Positions 8,779 through 17,190 of a DNA stretch of 64,000 nucleotides are shown one piece after another. The notes beneath the pieces were generated by a model. It made no database searches, was not told where the DNA came from, and saw nothing but the letters and a program-made list of their open reading frames with translations. The translations under genes and the position numbers were made by a program. The DNA comes from Meiothermus sp. QL-1 (lineage in GTDB: Bacteria; Deinococcota; Deinococci; Deinococcales; Thermaceae): NCBI RefSeq assembly GCF_003351145.1, contig NZ_QQSV01000004.1:1-64000 (forward strand), in the 5' to 3' direction. The first letter of the stretch is position 1, and each line of letters begins with the position of its first letter.

Positions 8779-9092
8779 GTAGGCCTCCTATTAGGTTTTG
8801 TGGTGTCCCTAGAATACATGACCTACCGAAATTTGTGTACCCGGTTCAAAAGCGTCGTGCCTACTCAACTCCCAACGCAAGAACGACCCCCTTTTGGGGG
8901 CCGGTCCGCCATGGCGGTAGCAGCAATTTGAACAAAAGACAAATTTCTCAATAACACCAACCAACCCAGCAGGCAAAAAGTGGGCGATCGCCCCGTGCAA
9001 ACCGACCTAAAAAGCAAAAAACCGTTGACATTGCGACGACCGCTGCCTATACTCGGCCCCAGGTGTTGCCGGCACCGTAAGGAGGTTTTCCC
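8779..9092. promoter_or_regulatory. Divergent control region between the two importer operons
   Basis: No convincing gene lies in these 314 bases. It holds CCCCC-TTTT-GGGGG (8887-8900), the 12-base palindrome CCGCCATGGCGG (8906-8917), an AT-rich stretch around 8925-8970, and a strong plus-strand promoter (9025-9053). On the minus strand TATTCT near 8812-8817 could be the -10 box of the liv operon, without a convincing -35. The palindrome is a candidate operator; the regulator is not in the window. Confidence 0.45.
9025..9053 (+). promoter_or_regulatory. Sigma-A promoter of the ureide operon
   Basis: TTGACA (9025-9030), a 17-base spacer, and TATACT (9048-9053). A ribosome-binding site AAGGAGGT (9079-9086) follows before the ATG at 9093. 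This is close to the consensus in sequence and spacing and is the clearest promoter in the window. Confidence 0.85.
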
Positions 9093-10109
9093 ATGTGGAC
9101 TCGAGGCTTGCTCGCTGCTTTATTCCTAGTCAGCCTGGGCCTGGCCCAGCCCCGCACCAACGTGCGCTTCACCCTGGACTTCGCCTTCCAGGGGCCCACC
9201 GCCCCCTTCCTCCTCGCACTGGACAAGGGCTACTACGCCGCTGAGGGGCTCAACGTGAGCATCGACCGCGGCTTCGGCTCGGCCGACGCCATCAGCAAGG
9301 TGGCCGCTGGCAACTACGACATGGGTTTTGCCGACTTCAACACCCTCATCGAGTTCAACACCCGCAACCCCAACAACCAGCTTTTGGCGGTCTTCATGGT
9401 CTACAACACCACCCCAGCCGCGGTCTTCACCCTCAAGGGCAGGGGCATCGCCCGGCCCACCGACCTGGCCGGCAAGACCCTGGCCGCCCCTGTGGGGGAC
9501 GCGGGGCGCCGGCTTTTTCCGGTCTTCGCCGAGGCGGTGGGGCTCGAGGCCAGCAGGGTGAACTTCATCAACGTGGACGTGCCCCTGCGGGAGCCCGCCC
9601 TAGCCCGCGGCCAGGCCGACGGCATCACCGGCTTCTACTTCACCTCCTTCCTGAACCTGCGCAACCTAGGGGTAAGGCCCGAGGACATGGTCATCTTCCG
9701 CTACGGCGACTACACCCAGGACCTCTACGGCAACGCGGTGGTGGTGCGCCGCGACTTCGCCCAGGCCAACCCCCAGGCGGTCGCCGCCTTTCTGCGCGCC
9801 TTGGTAAAAGGCTTCAAGGACGTGGTCGCCAACCCCGACGAGGGCATCGCCGCGGTTAGGCGGCGCGACGGCCTTATCAACGAGGCGCTGGAGCGGGAGC
9901 GGCTTTTGCTGGCCCTGAACACCCATGTCCTCACCCCGGATAGCCGGGCCTTCGGGCTGGGCTCGGTGCGGCGGGAGCGGGTGGAGCGCAACATCCGCGC
10001 GGTGGCCAAGGCCTTCGAGCTGCCCGCCACCCTCCGAGTGGAACAGGTCTGGAGCGACCGCTTCTTACCCCCCCTGGCCGAGCGACGGGTGAGCGGACCG
10101 GCGCGCTAG
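9093..10109 (+). CDS. NMT1/SsuA-type ABC transporter substrate-binding protein (probable purine or ureide importer)
   Basis: 338 residues with a Sec signal (MWTRGLLAALFLVSLGLAQ) and a probable cleavage after about residue 19. TNVRFTLDFAFQGPTAPFLLALDKGYYAAEGLNV is the NMT1/THI5-like opening, and FGSADAISKVAAGNYDMGFADFNTLI follows, so it is the periplasmic ligand binder of a nitrate/sulfonate/pyrimidine-type importer. Ligand is not readable from sequence. It is followed by its ATPase and permease and then by urate-to-glyoxylate genes, so a purine base, urate or allantoin is the natural guess. Confidence 0.85.
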   Translation: MWTRGLLAALFLVSLGLAQPRTNVRFTLDFAFQGPTAPFLLALDKGYYAAEGLNVSIDRGFGSADAISKVAAGNYDMGFADFNTLIEFNTRNPNNQLLAVFMVYNTTPAAVFTLKGRGIARPTDLAGKTLAAPVGDAGRRLFPVFAEAVGLEASRVNFINVDVPLREPALARGQADGITGFYFTSFLNLRNLGVRPEDMVIFRYGDYTQDLYGNAVVVRRDFAQANPQAVAAFLRALVKGFKDVVANPDEGIAAVRRRDGLINEALERERLLLALNTHVLTPDSRAFGLGSVRRERVERNIRAVAKAFELPATLRVEQVWSDRFLPPLAERRVSGPAR

Positions 10110-10115
10110 GGCGTT

Positions 10116-10144
10116 TTGACACCCAGCTCCTGGAGGGCTAGACT
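10116..10144 (+). promoter_or_regulatory. Internal promoter ahead of the ABC ATPase gene
   Basis: TTGACA (10116-10121), a 17-base spacer, TAGACT (10139-10144), in the 53-base gap after the binding-protein gene. The ATPase ATG is at 10163. Both boxes and the spacing are good, so the distal operon may be expressed separately from the binding protein. Confidence 0.6.
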
Positions 10145-10162
10145 CAGAGCCAAGGTACAAGC

Positions 10163-10957
10163 ATGGCCTTTATCGAGCTAAAGGACGTCAGCCTGCGCTA
10201 CGAAAACGGCTATCTGGCGGTGGAGGGGGTTAGCCTCTCGATCGCCCAGGGCGAGTTTGCAGCCCTGGTGGGACCCTCGGGCTGCGGCAAGTCCACGCTG
10301 CTCAGGGTCATCTCAGGCCTGCGGTCACCCAGCAGCGGCAGCGCCACCGTCGGTGGCCGGCCTGTGGGAGGCGCTGCGACCAGCATCGGTATGGCCTTCC
10401 AAAACCCCACCCTGATGCCCTGGCGCACCGTCTTGCAAAACATCCTGCTGCCCCTCGAGGTCTCCCCCAAGCACAAAAGGCTCTACCGGCAAAACCCCAG
10501 GCCCTACGTCGAGGCAGCCCGCGAGCTCATGGCCTCGGTGGGGCTGGCGGGCTTCGAGGACGCACGCGTGTGGGAGCTATCGGGTGGGATGCAGCAGCGG
10601 GCCAGCCTGTGCCGGGCCCTCATCCACCAACCCGATATCCTGATGCTGGACGAGCCCTTCTCGGCGCTGGATGCCTTCACCCGCGAGGAGCTGTGGCAGG
10701 CCATGCAGGTGCTGTACCTGAACCGCAGGCCCACGGTAATCCTGGTGACCCACGACCTGCGCGAAGCGGTCTACCTCGCCGACGTCATCTTCACCATGAG
10801 CGCCCGCCCAGGCCGCATCGCCCACACCCGCCGGGTGGAGTTCCCCAGGCCCAGGCCCCTCGAGCTCATCTATGATGAGGCCTTCGCCCGCACCGTGCGG
10901 GAGCTAAGAGAGGAGATCGGCGGGATGCGCACCCAGCTCAAGGGGGTGGGGGCGTGA
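10163..10957 (+). CDS. ABC transporter ATP-binding protein (SsuB/TauB type)
   Basis: 264 residues. Walker A LVGPSGCGKSTLLRVISGL near residue 36, a Q-loop AFQNPTLMPWRTVLQNI, signature ELSGGMQQRASLCRAL, Walker B ILMLDEPFSALDAFTREELW and switch LVTHDLREAVYLAD are all of the nitrate/sulfonate/taurine class. It has a slightly long linker (SPKHKRLYRQNPRPYVEA). It drives import through the permease that overlaps its stop codon. Confidence 0.92.
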   Translation: MAFIELKDVSLRYENGYLAVEGVSLSIAQGEFAALVGPSGCGKSTLLRVISGLRSPSSGSATVGGRPVGGAATSIGMAFQNPTLMPWRTVLQNILLPLEVSPKHKRLYRQNPRPYVEAARELMASVGLAGFEDARVWELSGGMQQRASLCRALIHQPDILMLDEPFSALDAFTREELWQAMQVLYLNRRPTVILVTHDLREAVYLADVIFTMSARPGRIAHTRRVEFPRPRPLELIYDEAFARTVRELREEIGGMRTQLKGVGA

Positions 10958-11709
10958 ACCGGGATGCCCTGGTGGCCGGGCTGGCCGCGGTAGGGCTCTT
11001 CCTCCTTTGGGAGCTGGGGGTGCGAATTTTCCAGGTCCCAAGCTTCGTGCTGCCCCCGCCCTCGCAGGCCCTGCAGTCCCTCCTCCCGGTCTGGGGGGTG
11101 GTGATGGGCCACGCCTGGCAGACCCTCTGGACCACCCTGGCGGGGTTCGGGCTGGCGGTGGCGGCAGGGGCGCTGCTGGGGGTCGCGGTGGGCACCTCGA
11201 AGCCCCTCAACCTGGCCCTCTACCCCCTGCTGGTAGGGTTCAACAGCGTGCCCAAGGCCGCTTTGGTCCCCGTGCTGGTGCTCTGGTTTGGCATCGGCAC
11301 CGTTCCGGCCATCCTGACCGCCTTCCTCATCTCCTTCTTCCCCATCGTGGTGAACGTGGCCACCGGGCTGGCCTCCGTTCCCCCGGAGCTGCGGGAGGTA
11401 CTCAGGGTCCTGGGGGCGAGCCGCCTGGAGGCCTTCACCCGGGTCTCCCTCCCCTTCTCCTTGCCCTACTTCTTCGCCTCGCTCAAGGTGGCCATCACCC
11501 TGGCCTTCGTGGGGGCGGTCATCTCGGAAATAGCTGCCTCGCAAAAGGGCATCGGCTACCTGATGACCTCGGCCAGCTCGCAGTTCAACGTGCCCTTGGT
11601 CTTCGGAGGGCTGCTGATAATCGCGGCCATGGGCATCGCACTCTACGCGGTCTTCGCCTTCTTCGAGCGCCGGATGGTGGGCTGGGCCTACCGCAGCCAG
11701 AACGTATGA
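10954..11709 (+). CDS. ABC transporter permease (SsuC/TauC type)
   Basis: 251 residues with about six membrane segments, starting at a GTG that overlaps the ATPase stop as GTGA. VLGASRLEAFTRVSLPFSLPYFFASLKVAITLAFVGAV is the EAA loop and following helix of the binding-protein-dependent transport family. Its stop overlaps the uraD start as ATGA, tying the importer directly to the catabolic genes. Confidence 0.92.
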   Translation: MNRDALVAGLAAVGLFLLWELGVRIFQVPSFVLPPPSQALQSLLPVWGVVMGHAWQTLWTTLAGFGLAVAAGALLGVAVGTSKPLNLALYPLLVGFNSVPKAALVPVLVLWFGIGTVPAILTAFLISFFPIVVNVATGLASVPPELREVLRVLGASRLEAFTRVSLPFSLPYFFASLKVAITLAFVGAVISEIAASQKGIGYLMTSASSQFNVPLVFGGLLIIAAMGIALYAVFAFFERRMVGWAYRSQNV

Positions 11710-12203
11710 CCCTGGACGAGCTCAACCAGCTTTCCCGGGAGGCCTTCGTGGCAAGGGTGGGCTTCGTCTTTGAAGACTCGCCCTGGGTCGCGGACCGGGC
11801 CTGGGCCGAGCGCCCCTGGCCCAGCCTGGAAGCCCTCCACCAGAGCATGGTGCGGGTGGTGGAGGCCGCCCCCCGGGAGGCCCAGCTTGCCCTGATCCGG
11901 GCCCACCCCGACCTGGGGAGCCGGGCGCGCATGGCCCCTGCCTCACAGGCCGAGCAGCGGGGGGCCGGTCTGGACGCGCTCTCCCCCGCGGAGTACGAGC
12001 GCATTCAGGCCCTGAACCAGGCCTACCGCGAGCGCTTTGGCTTTCCCTTCATCCTGGCGGTGCGGGGCAAGGGCAAGCAGCAGGTTTTCGCCGCCCTGGA
12101 AGCCCGGCTCACCAACCCCCCGGAGGCCGAGTTCCAAACCGCACTCAGGGAAATCTACCGCATCGCTTACTTCCGCCTCGCCGATCTGCTCCACCAGCCA
12201 TGA
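11706..12203 (+). CDS. uraD: 2-oxo-4-hydroxy-4-carboxy-5-ureidoimidazoline (OHCU) decarboxylase
   Basis: 165 residues. Motifs IRAHPDLGSRARM near residue 64, SQAEQRGAGLDALSPAEY and LNQAYRERFGFPFILAVRGK match the OHCU decarboxylase fold; the His of HPDLG and the Glu of EQ are catalytic in the family. It converts OHCU to (S)-allantoin, the third step from urate. The start overlaps the permease stop (ATGA) and its stop overlaps the urate oxidase start (ATGA). Confidence 0.95.
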   Translation: MTLDELNQLSREAFVARVGFVFEDSPWVADRAWAERPWPSLEALHQSMVRVVEAAPREAQLALIRAHPDLGSRARMAPASQAEQRGAGLDALSPAEYERIQALNQAYRERFGFPFILAVRGKGKQQVFAALEARLTNPPEAEFQTALREIYRIAYFRLADLLHQP

Positions 12204-13507
12204 ACATCCTCGACCAAGACCGACTGCGCCTGGTAAGGTGGCCCTGGATTCTGGCCCTTCTGGCCCTCTTCGCCCTGGGCCTCTTCCTGACCCTGCACAA
12301 CGGATGGCAGGCCCACGCCAGGGAGTGGCTCGGGTTGGTGGTGCGCTGGCTGCACATCATATACGGGATTGCCTGGATTGGGGCCAGCTTCTACTTCATC
12401 TTCCTGGAAAACGCCCTGGAGCGCCACGGGGTGCGGGCTGAGCTCTCCGGCAACCTCTGGGCCATCCACGGAGGGGGCATCTACTACCTGGAGAAGTACA
12501 AGACCGCCCCCGCCGAGCTGCCCCGGCACCTCCACTGGTTCAAGTGGGACGCCTACCTAACCTGGGTCACGGGGTTCTTGCTCCTGGTCATCGTCTACTA
12601 CGCCGAACCCAGGGCCATCCTGCTGGCCCCGAACAGCCCCCTCCCCGGCTGGGCAGCCATCCTGATTGCGGTGGGCAGCCTGGCCATTGCCTGGCTGGTC
12701 TACGCGGCCCTATGCCGCACCATCCTGCTCTACCGCCCGGCGCTGTTCTTGCTGGTGGGTGGGGCGCTGGTGGCCCTGGCTGCCTACCTGATGGGCCAGG
12801 TCTTCAGCGGGCGGGGCACTTTCATGCACATTGGAGCCATGCTGGGCACCATCATGGCCGGCAACGTCTTCTTCGTAATCATCCCCTCGCAAAAGAAGCT
12901 GGTGCGGGCCGCGCAGAAAGGCGAGGCGCTGGACCCCGGCTTCGTGGCCTGGGTGCAGCTCCGCTCCCGCCACAACAACTACCTGACCCTGCCGGTGCTC
13001 TTTACCATGATTGCCCACCACTTCCCCACCACCTACAGCCACGGGGCCAACTGGCTCATCCTGCTGTTGCTCTTTGGAGCCGGGGTGGCGGTGCGGCACT
13101 TTATCAACGTGACCGAGAAGGAGCACAAAAGAACGGTGGTGGAGGGCGGGGCCATGCCTTACCTGCTGGTGCTCGCCGCGGCTTTGGTGCTGGCGGCCTT
13201 CTACCTGACCGCCCCTAAGCCCATCCAGGCCACCCAGCCGGTCAGCTTCGCCGAGGTGCAGGCCATCGTGCGCCAGCACTGCCACATGTGCCACGCCGCC
13301 AAGCCCACCCAGCCCGGTTTCGCCTCGGCCCCGGGCGGGGTGGCGTTCGACACACCCGAGCAGATCGTGGCCCAAGCCGCCCGAATCAAGCAGACCACGG
13401 TGGACACCAACTACATGCCCCTTCTGCTGCCCGGGGTGCCCCCTCTGAGCGAGGAGGACCGAGCCAAGCTGGGGGCCTGGGTAGCCCAGGGCGCCAGAGG
13501 ACCCTAG
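12200..13507 (+). CDS. puuD: Membrane-bound urate oxidase with C-terminal cytochrome c domain (PuuD type)
   Basis: 435 residues. Residues 1 to about 320 hold about eight hydrophobic helices with scattered His ([22 protein letters not shown] near 50, [25 protein letters not shown] near 255). The C-terminal part carries CHMCH (residues 361-365), a haem c site, and a possible axial Met in NYMPLL near 406. This is the PuuD family, which oxidises urate to 5-hydroxyisourate and passes electrons to the respiratory chain instead of making H2O2 as soluble uricase does. Neighbouring uraD and HIU hydrolase genes confirm the assignment. Confidence 0.93.
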   Translation: MNILDQDRLRLVRWPWILALLALFALGLFLTLHNGWQAHAREWLGLVVRWLHIIYGIAWIGASFYFIFLENALERHGVRAELSGNLWAIHGGGIYYLEKYKTAPAELPRHLHWFKWDAYLTWVTGFLLLVIVYYAEPRAILLAPNSPLPGWAAILIAVGSLAIAWLVYAALCRTILLYRPALFLLVGGALVALAAYLMGQVFSGRGTFMHIGAMLGTIMAGNVFFVIIPSQKKLVRAAQKGEALDPGFVAWVQLRSRHNNYLTLPVLFTMIAHHFPTTYSHGANWLILLLLFGAGVAVRHFINVTEKEHKRTVVEGGAMPYLLVLAAALVLAAFYLTAPKPIQATQPVSFAEVQAIVRQHCHMCHAAKPTQPGFASAPGGVAFDTPEQIVAQAARIKQTTVDTNYMPLLLPGVPPLSEEDRAKLGAWVAQGARGP

Positions 13508-13508
13508 T

Positions 13509-13865
13509 ATGGCCAGGCTCACCACCCACGTGCTCGACACCACCCACGGCCGCCCCGCAGAGGGCATGCGGCTCGAGCTCTACCGCCTTTCCCCCTCGGG
13601 TGAGCGCGCGCTGCTCACCGCCGCCACCACCAACCCCGACGGCCGCACCGACCAGCCCCTGCTGGCGGGCGAAAGCCTGCCGGTAGGCATCTACGAGCTG
13701 GTCTTCTATGTGGCCGACTACTTCCGGGCCCGGGGCCTGGCCCTGCCCGAACCCCCCTTTTTGGGGGAGGTGGTGATCCGCTTCGGTCTGGCCGAGCCCA
13801 AAGGGCACTACCACGTGCCCTTGCTGGTCTCGCCCTTCGGCTACAGCACCTACCGGGGGAGCTGA
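13509..13865 (+). CDS. uraH: 5-hydroxyisourate hydrolase (transthyretin-like)
   Basis: 118 residues, the usual size. [15 protein letters not shown] at the N-terminus, [10 protein letters not shown] in the middle and the C-terminal YSTYRGS are the transthyretin-related HIUase signature; the first His, the Arg and the C-terminal YRGS form the active site. It opens the HIU ring to give OHCU. No signal peptide, so cytoplasmic. It starts one base after the urate oxidase stop and ends three bases before the next gene. Confidence 0.96.
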   Translation: MARLTTHVLDTTHGRPAEGMRLELYRLSPSGERALLTAATTNPDGRTDQPLLAGESLPVGIYELVFYVADYFRARGLALPEPPFLGEVVIRFGLAEPKGHYHVPLLVSPFGYSTYRGS

Positions 13866-13868
13866 AGC

Positions 13869-15098
13869 ATGGCCCATCCCGAGGCCCTGGCGCAGAAAGT
13901 CCTCGAGCGCTGCCGCACCCTGGCCCAGTTTTCCGAGGAGGAGGGCCGCCTCACGCGCACCTTCCTCTCCCCGCCGGTGCGGGCCGTGCACCAGGCCCTG
14001 AGGGGCTGGATGGAGGCCCTGGGCATGGCGGTGCGGGTGGACGCGTTGGGCAACCTGATTGGACGCTACCCGGGCCCGCACCCGGAGGCCCCCCTCTTCC
14101 TGCTGGGCTCGCACATCGACACCGTGCGCGACGCAGGGCCTTACGACGGGGTGTTGGGGGTCCTGCTGGCGCTGGCCCTGGTGGAGGGGCTGGAGGGCCG
14201 GAGACTGCCCCTGGCCCTGGAGGTCATCGCCTTCTCCGAGGAGGAGGGGGTGCGCTTTGGGGTGCCCTTCCTGGGCAGCCGGGCCGTGGCCGGCCAGTTC
14301 CCGGCCGGGCTGCTGGCCCTGAAGGACGCGGAGGGCCGGACGGTGGCGGAGGCCATACGGGCCTTCGGCCTGGACCCCGGGGCCATCCCTCAGGCCGCCT
14401 ACCCCCCGGGCCGGGTGAGGGGTTACCTGGAGTTCCACATCGAGCAGGGGCCGGTGCTGGAGACGCTGGGCTGCCCTTTGGGGGTGGTGGAGGCCATCGC
14501 GGGCCAGAGCCGGCTCGAGCTGGCCTTCCAGGGCCAGGCCAACCACGCCGGCACCACCCCTATGGCCCTGCGCAAGGACGCCCTGGCCGGGGCGGCCGAG
14601 TGGATGGGCCTGGTGGAGCGCGAGGCCCAGGCCACGCCCGGCCTGGTGGCCACGGTGGGGAGCATCGCCGCCCTGCCGGGGGTGGCCAACGTAATCCCCG
14701 GCGAGGTGCGCCTCAGCCTGGACGTGCGCCACGCCCAGGACCCGGTGCGCACCCAGGCCGTGGCCCGCCTGCTAAGGCACGCCCAGCAGGTGGCGGAGCG
14801 GCGGGGGCTCGGGCTCGAGCACCGCACCCTGCACGAGCAGCCCGCCGTGCCCACCGACCCTGCGCTCAGCGAAGCCCTGGCCCGGGCCGTGGCCGCCTCG
14901 GGCTACCCGGTCCACCGCATGGTCTCGGGGGCCGGGCACGATGCCATGGTGATGGCCTCGCTCTGCCCCACCGCCCTCCTCTTCCTGCGCAGCCCGGGGG
15001 GGCTCTCGCACCACCCCGGGGAGTCGGTCCACCTGGAGGACGTGGAGGCGGCCGTAAGGGTGGGGCTATCCTTCCTGGGGGGCTTATGCTCGACCTGA
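13869..15098 (+). CDS. allC: Allantoate amidohydrolase (M20 family)
   Basis: 409 residues. Metal-site motifs: GSHIDTVRDAGPYDGVLG near residue 80 (His, Asp), SEEEGVRF near 126 (Glu), LEFHIEQGPVLE near 192 (His) and GGLSHHPGES near the C-terminus (His). SGAGHDAMVMA is characteristic of allantoate amidohydrolases. It hydrolyses allantoate to ureidoglycine, releasing ammonia and CO2. A second M20 gene in this operon (17191) carries a different signature, so the two are unlikely to be redundant. It overlaps the allantoinase gene by 13 bases. Confidence 0.88.
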   Translation: MAHPEALAQKVLERCRTLAQFSEEEGRLTRTFLSPPVRAVHQALRGWMEALGMAVRVDALGNLIGRYPGPHPEAPLFLLGSHIDTVRDAGPYDGVLGVLLALALVEGLEGRRLPLALEVIAFSEEEGVRFGVPFLGSRAVAGQFPAGLLALKDAEGRTVAEAIRAFGLDPGAIPQAAYPPGRVRGYLEFHIEQGPVLETLGCPLGVVEAIAGQSRLELAFQGQANHAGTTPMALRKDALAGAAEWMGLVEREAQATPGLVATVGSIAALPGVANVIPGEVRLSLDVRHAQDPVRTQAVARLLRHAQQVAERRGLGLEHRTLHEQPAVPTDPALSEALARAVAASGYPVHRMVSGAGHDAMVMASLCPTALLFLRSPGGLSHHPGESVHLEDVEAAVRVGLSFLGGLCST

Positions 15099-16423
15099 TC
15101 GTACGCGGCGGCACCCTGGTCACCCCCCAGGGCCTACGGCGGGCCGAACTGGGCGTGCTGGATGGGAAGATCGTTCGGATTGAGCCCGAGATTGCCGAAA
15201 AAAGCCGGCGGGAGCTCTCGGCCACGGGGCTCTACCTCTTCCCCGGCCTCATCGACGTGCACGTGCACTTCAACGAGCCTGGCCGGGCCCACTGGGAGGG
15301 CATCGCCAGCGGCAGCGCAGCCCTGGCCAGAGGGGGGGGTACGCTCTTCTTCGACATGCCCCTCAACTCGCTGCCCTGCACCCTGGACGGCCCTTCCTTC
15401 GACCAGAAGCTCTCGGCCATGCGGGCTTCCGCCTGTACCGACTTCGCCCTGTGGGGGGGGCTGACCCCCAAGAACCTGGACCGCCTGGAGGAGCTGGCCG
15501 GGCGGGGGGTAATCGGCTTCAAGGCCTTCATGTGCGACTCGGGCCTGCCCGAGTTCCCCCCCTGCGACGACGGCAGCCTGTACGAGGGCATGCGAATTGC
15601 GGCCCGGCTGGGCCTGGTGGTGGCGGTGCACGCCGAATCGGAGGGGCTTACCGCCCACCTTACCCGCAGGATGCGGGAAAGGGGGCGCGGCTGGCGGGAG
15701 TACGCGGCTTCGAGGCCGGTCCTTAGCGAGCTTGAAGCCATCCAGCGAGCTCTTTTGCTGGCACAGGAGACCGGCTGCAAGCTCCACATCGTGCACATCA
15801 GCTCGGGGACCGGGGTGGCCCTGGCCGCCGAGGCCAGGGCGCGGGGGGTGGATGTGAGCCTCGAGACCTGCCCCCACTACCTGGCCTTCACCGAGGAGGA
15901 CCTGGAGCGGCTGGGCGCGGTGGGCAAGTGCGCCCCCCCGCTTCGAAGCGGGTCGGAGCAGGACCGGCTCTGGCAGGAGGTGCTGGGGGGCTCGGTGGAC
16001 ATCATCGCCTCCGACCACTCCCCAAGCCCCCCCGAGCTCAAGCAGGGCCCCGACTTCTTCGCGGCCTGGGGCGGGATCGCAGGGGTGCAGTCCACCCTGG
16101 CGGTGATGCTCACCCAGGGCTGGCAGCAGCGGGGGCTGGCGCTGGAACGGGTCGCGGCCCTGCTGGCCCAAAACCCCGCGCGCCGCTTTGGGCTCAGGGA
16201 CAAGGGAGGGCTCGAGCCGGGCAAGGACGCCGACTTCACCCTGGTGGACCTGGGGCAGGAGCACACCCTCGCCCCCGAGGAGCTGGCCTACCGCCACCCC
16301 ATCTCGCCCTACCTGGGCCGGCGCTTCCGCGGGGTGGTCCGGGGCACCTGGCTGCGGGGCGAGCCGGTCTTCCTCGAGGGTAAAATAACCAGGCCGAGCG
16401 AGGTTCGCCTGCAGACGCCATGA
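15086..16423 (+). CDS. allB: Allantoinase
   Basis: 445 residues from the ATG at 15086, chosen because MLDLIVRGGTLVTPQGLRRAELGVLDGKI is the family N-terminus. Metal ligands visible: GLIDVHVHFNEPG (His59, His61), GVIGFKAFMCDSG (the Lys to be carboxylated), VAVHAES, LHIVHISSG, and IIASDHSPSP (Asp). It is a cyclic amidohydrolase that opens allantoin to allantoate. The C-terminus (HPISPYLGRRFRGVVRGTWLRG) fits AllB rather than dihydropyrimidinase. It overlaps both neighbours. Confidence 0.95.
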   Translation: MLDLIVRGGTLVTPQGLRRAELGVLDGKIVRIEPEIAEKSRRELSATGLYLFPGLIDVHVHFNEPGRAHWEGIASGSAALARGGGTLFFDMPLNSLPCTLDGPSFDQKLSAMRASACTDFALWGGLTPKNLDRLEELAGRGVIGFKAFMCDSGLPEFPPCDDGSLYEGMRIAARLGLVVAVHAESEGLTAHLTRRMRERGRGWREYAASRPVLSELEAIQRALLLAQETGCKLHIVHISSGTGVALAAEARARGVDVSLETCPHYLAFTEEDLERLGAVGKCAPPLRSGSEQDRLWQEVLGGSVDIIASDHSPSPPELKQGPDFFAAWGGIAGVQSTLAVMLTQGWQQRGLALERVAALLAQNPARRFGLRDKGGLEPGKDADFTLVDLGQEHTLAPEELAYRHPISPYLGRRFRGVVRGTWLRGEPVFLEGKITRPSEVRLQTP

Positions 16424-17166
16424 GCCTGACCGGTTTCACCCGCGCCCGCGTGGCCGCCAACCACGCCCTGCTCACCCCCGATACCTTCATCCGGGCTCCC
16501 CTGCCCGGCTGGACAGGGGCCCTCTGCATCGTGCACATCTCCCCAGAGCTGGGGGCCCGCTTCAAGATGTACACGGTGGAGATGCCGCCCGGAAGCACGG
16601 GCGAGATGAGCATTCTGGACATCGAGCGCTTCATCTACGTGACCGCAGGCCAGGTGGGGCTCGAGGTAAACGGGGCCCGGCACACCCTGCCCCCCCACGG
16701 CTACGCCTACCTCCCGGCCAACCTACCCCACCGCCTCAGCGCCCAAAGCGAGAGCCGGCTGGTGGTCTTCGAGAAGCCCTACCGGGCTCTGGCCGGGGCC
16801 GAGCCGCCGGGCGTGGTGGTGGGGCTTGAGCCCGAGGTGCCCGGCCAACCCCTGATGGGGGATGAGGCCCTAGAGGTGCGGCTCCTGCTGCCGGACCACC
16901 CCTCCTTCGACCTGGCGGTGAACACCATGACCTTCGCCCCCGGGGCCCACCTGCCCATGGTGGAAACCCATGTGATGGAGCACGGCCTCCTGTTCCTGGA
17001 GGGCGGGGGGGTCTACCGCCTGGGCGACCACTGGTACCCCGTGCAGGCCGGGGACGTGATCTGGATGGCCTCCTACTGCCCGCAGTGGTTCGGGGCCCTG
17101 GGCAAGAGCCCGAGCAAGTACCTGATATACAAGGACGTGAACCGGCACTCGCTGGGGCCCTTGTAG
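16420..17166 (+). CDS. allE: (S)-ureidoglycine aminohydrolase (bicupin)
   Basis: 248 residues with two cupin domains (about 50-120 and 165-245). FIYVTAGQVGLEVNGARHTLPPHGYAYLP lies in the first; HLPMVETHVMEHGLLFLEGGGVYRLGDHWYPVQAGDVIWM in the second supplies the Glu/His metal ligands expected for UGHY/YlbA. It turns ureidoglycine into ureidoglycolate plus ammonia with control of stereochemistry. Start overlaps the allantoinase stop as ATGA. Confidence 0.93.
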   Translation: MSLTGFTRARVAANHALLTPDTFIRAPLPGWTGALCIVHISPELGARFKMYTVEMPPGSTGEMSILDIERFIYVTAGQVGLEVNGARHTLPPHGYAYLPANLPHRLSAQSESRLVVFEKPYRALAGAEPPGVVVGLEPEVPGQPLMGDEALEVRLLLPDHPSFDLAVNTMTFAPGAHLPMVETHVMEHGLLFLEGGGVYRLGDHWYPVQAGDVIWMASYCPQWFGALGKSPSKYLIYKDVNRHSLGPL

Positions 17167-17190
17167 GAACGCGCTAGGATAAGTTCCAGT

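Noticed and set aside
8809-9000. Minus-strand 63-codon frame in the divergent control region
   Set aside because: No ribosome-binding site, no recognisable motif, and it spans palindromes and AT-rich control DNA.
11007-11705. Frame running through the permease into uraD as a fused protein
   Set aside because: This part is a composition-driven shadow frame of the permease; uraD starts at the ATGA overlap at 11706.
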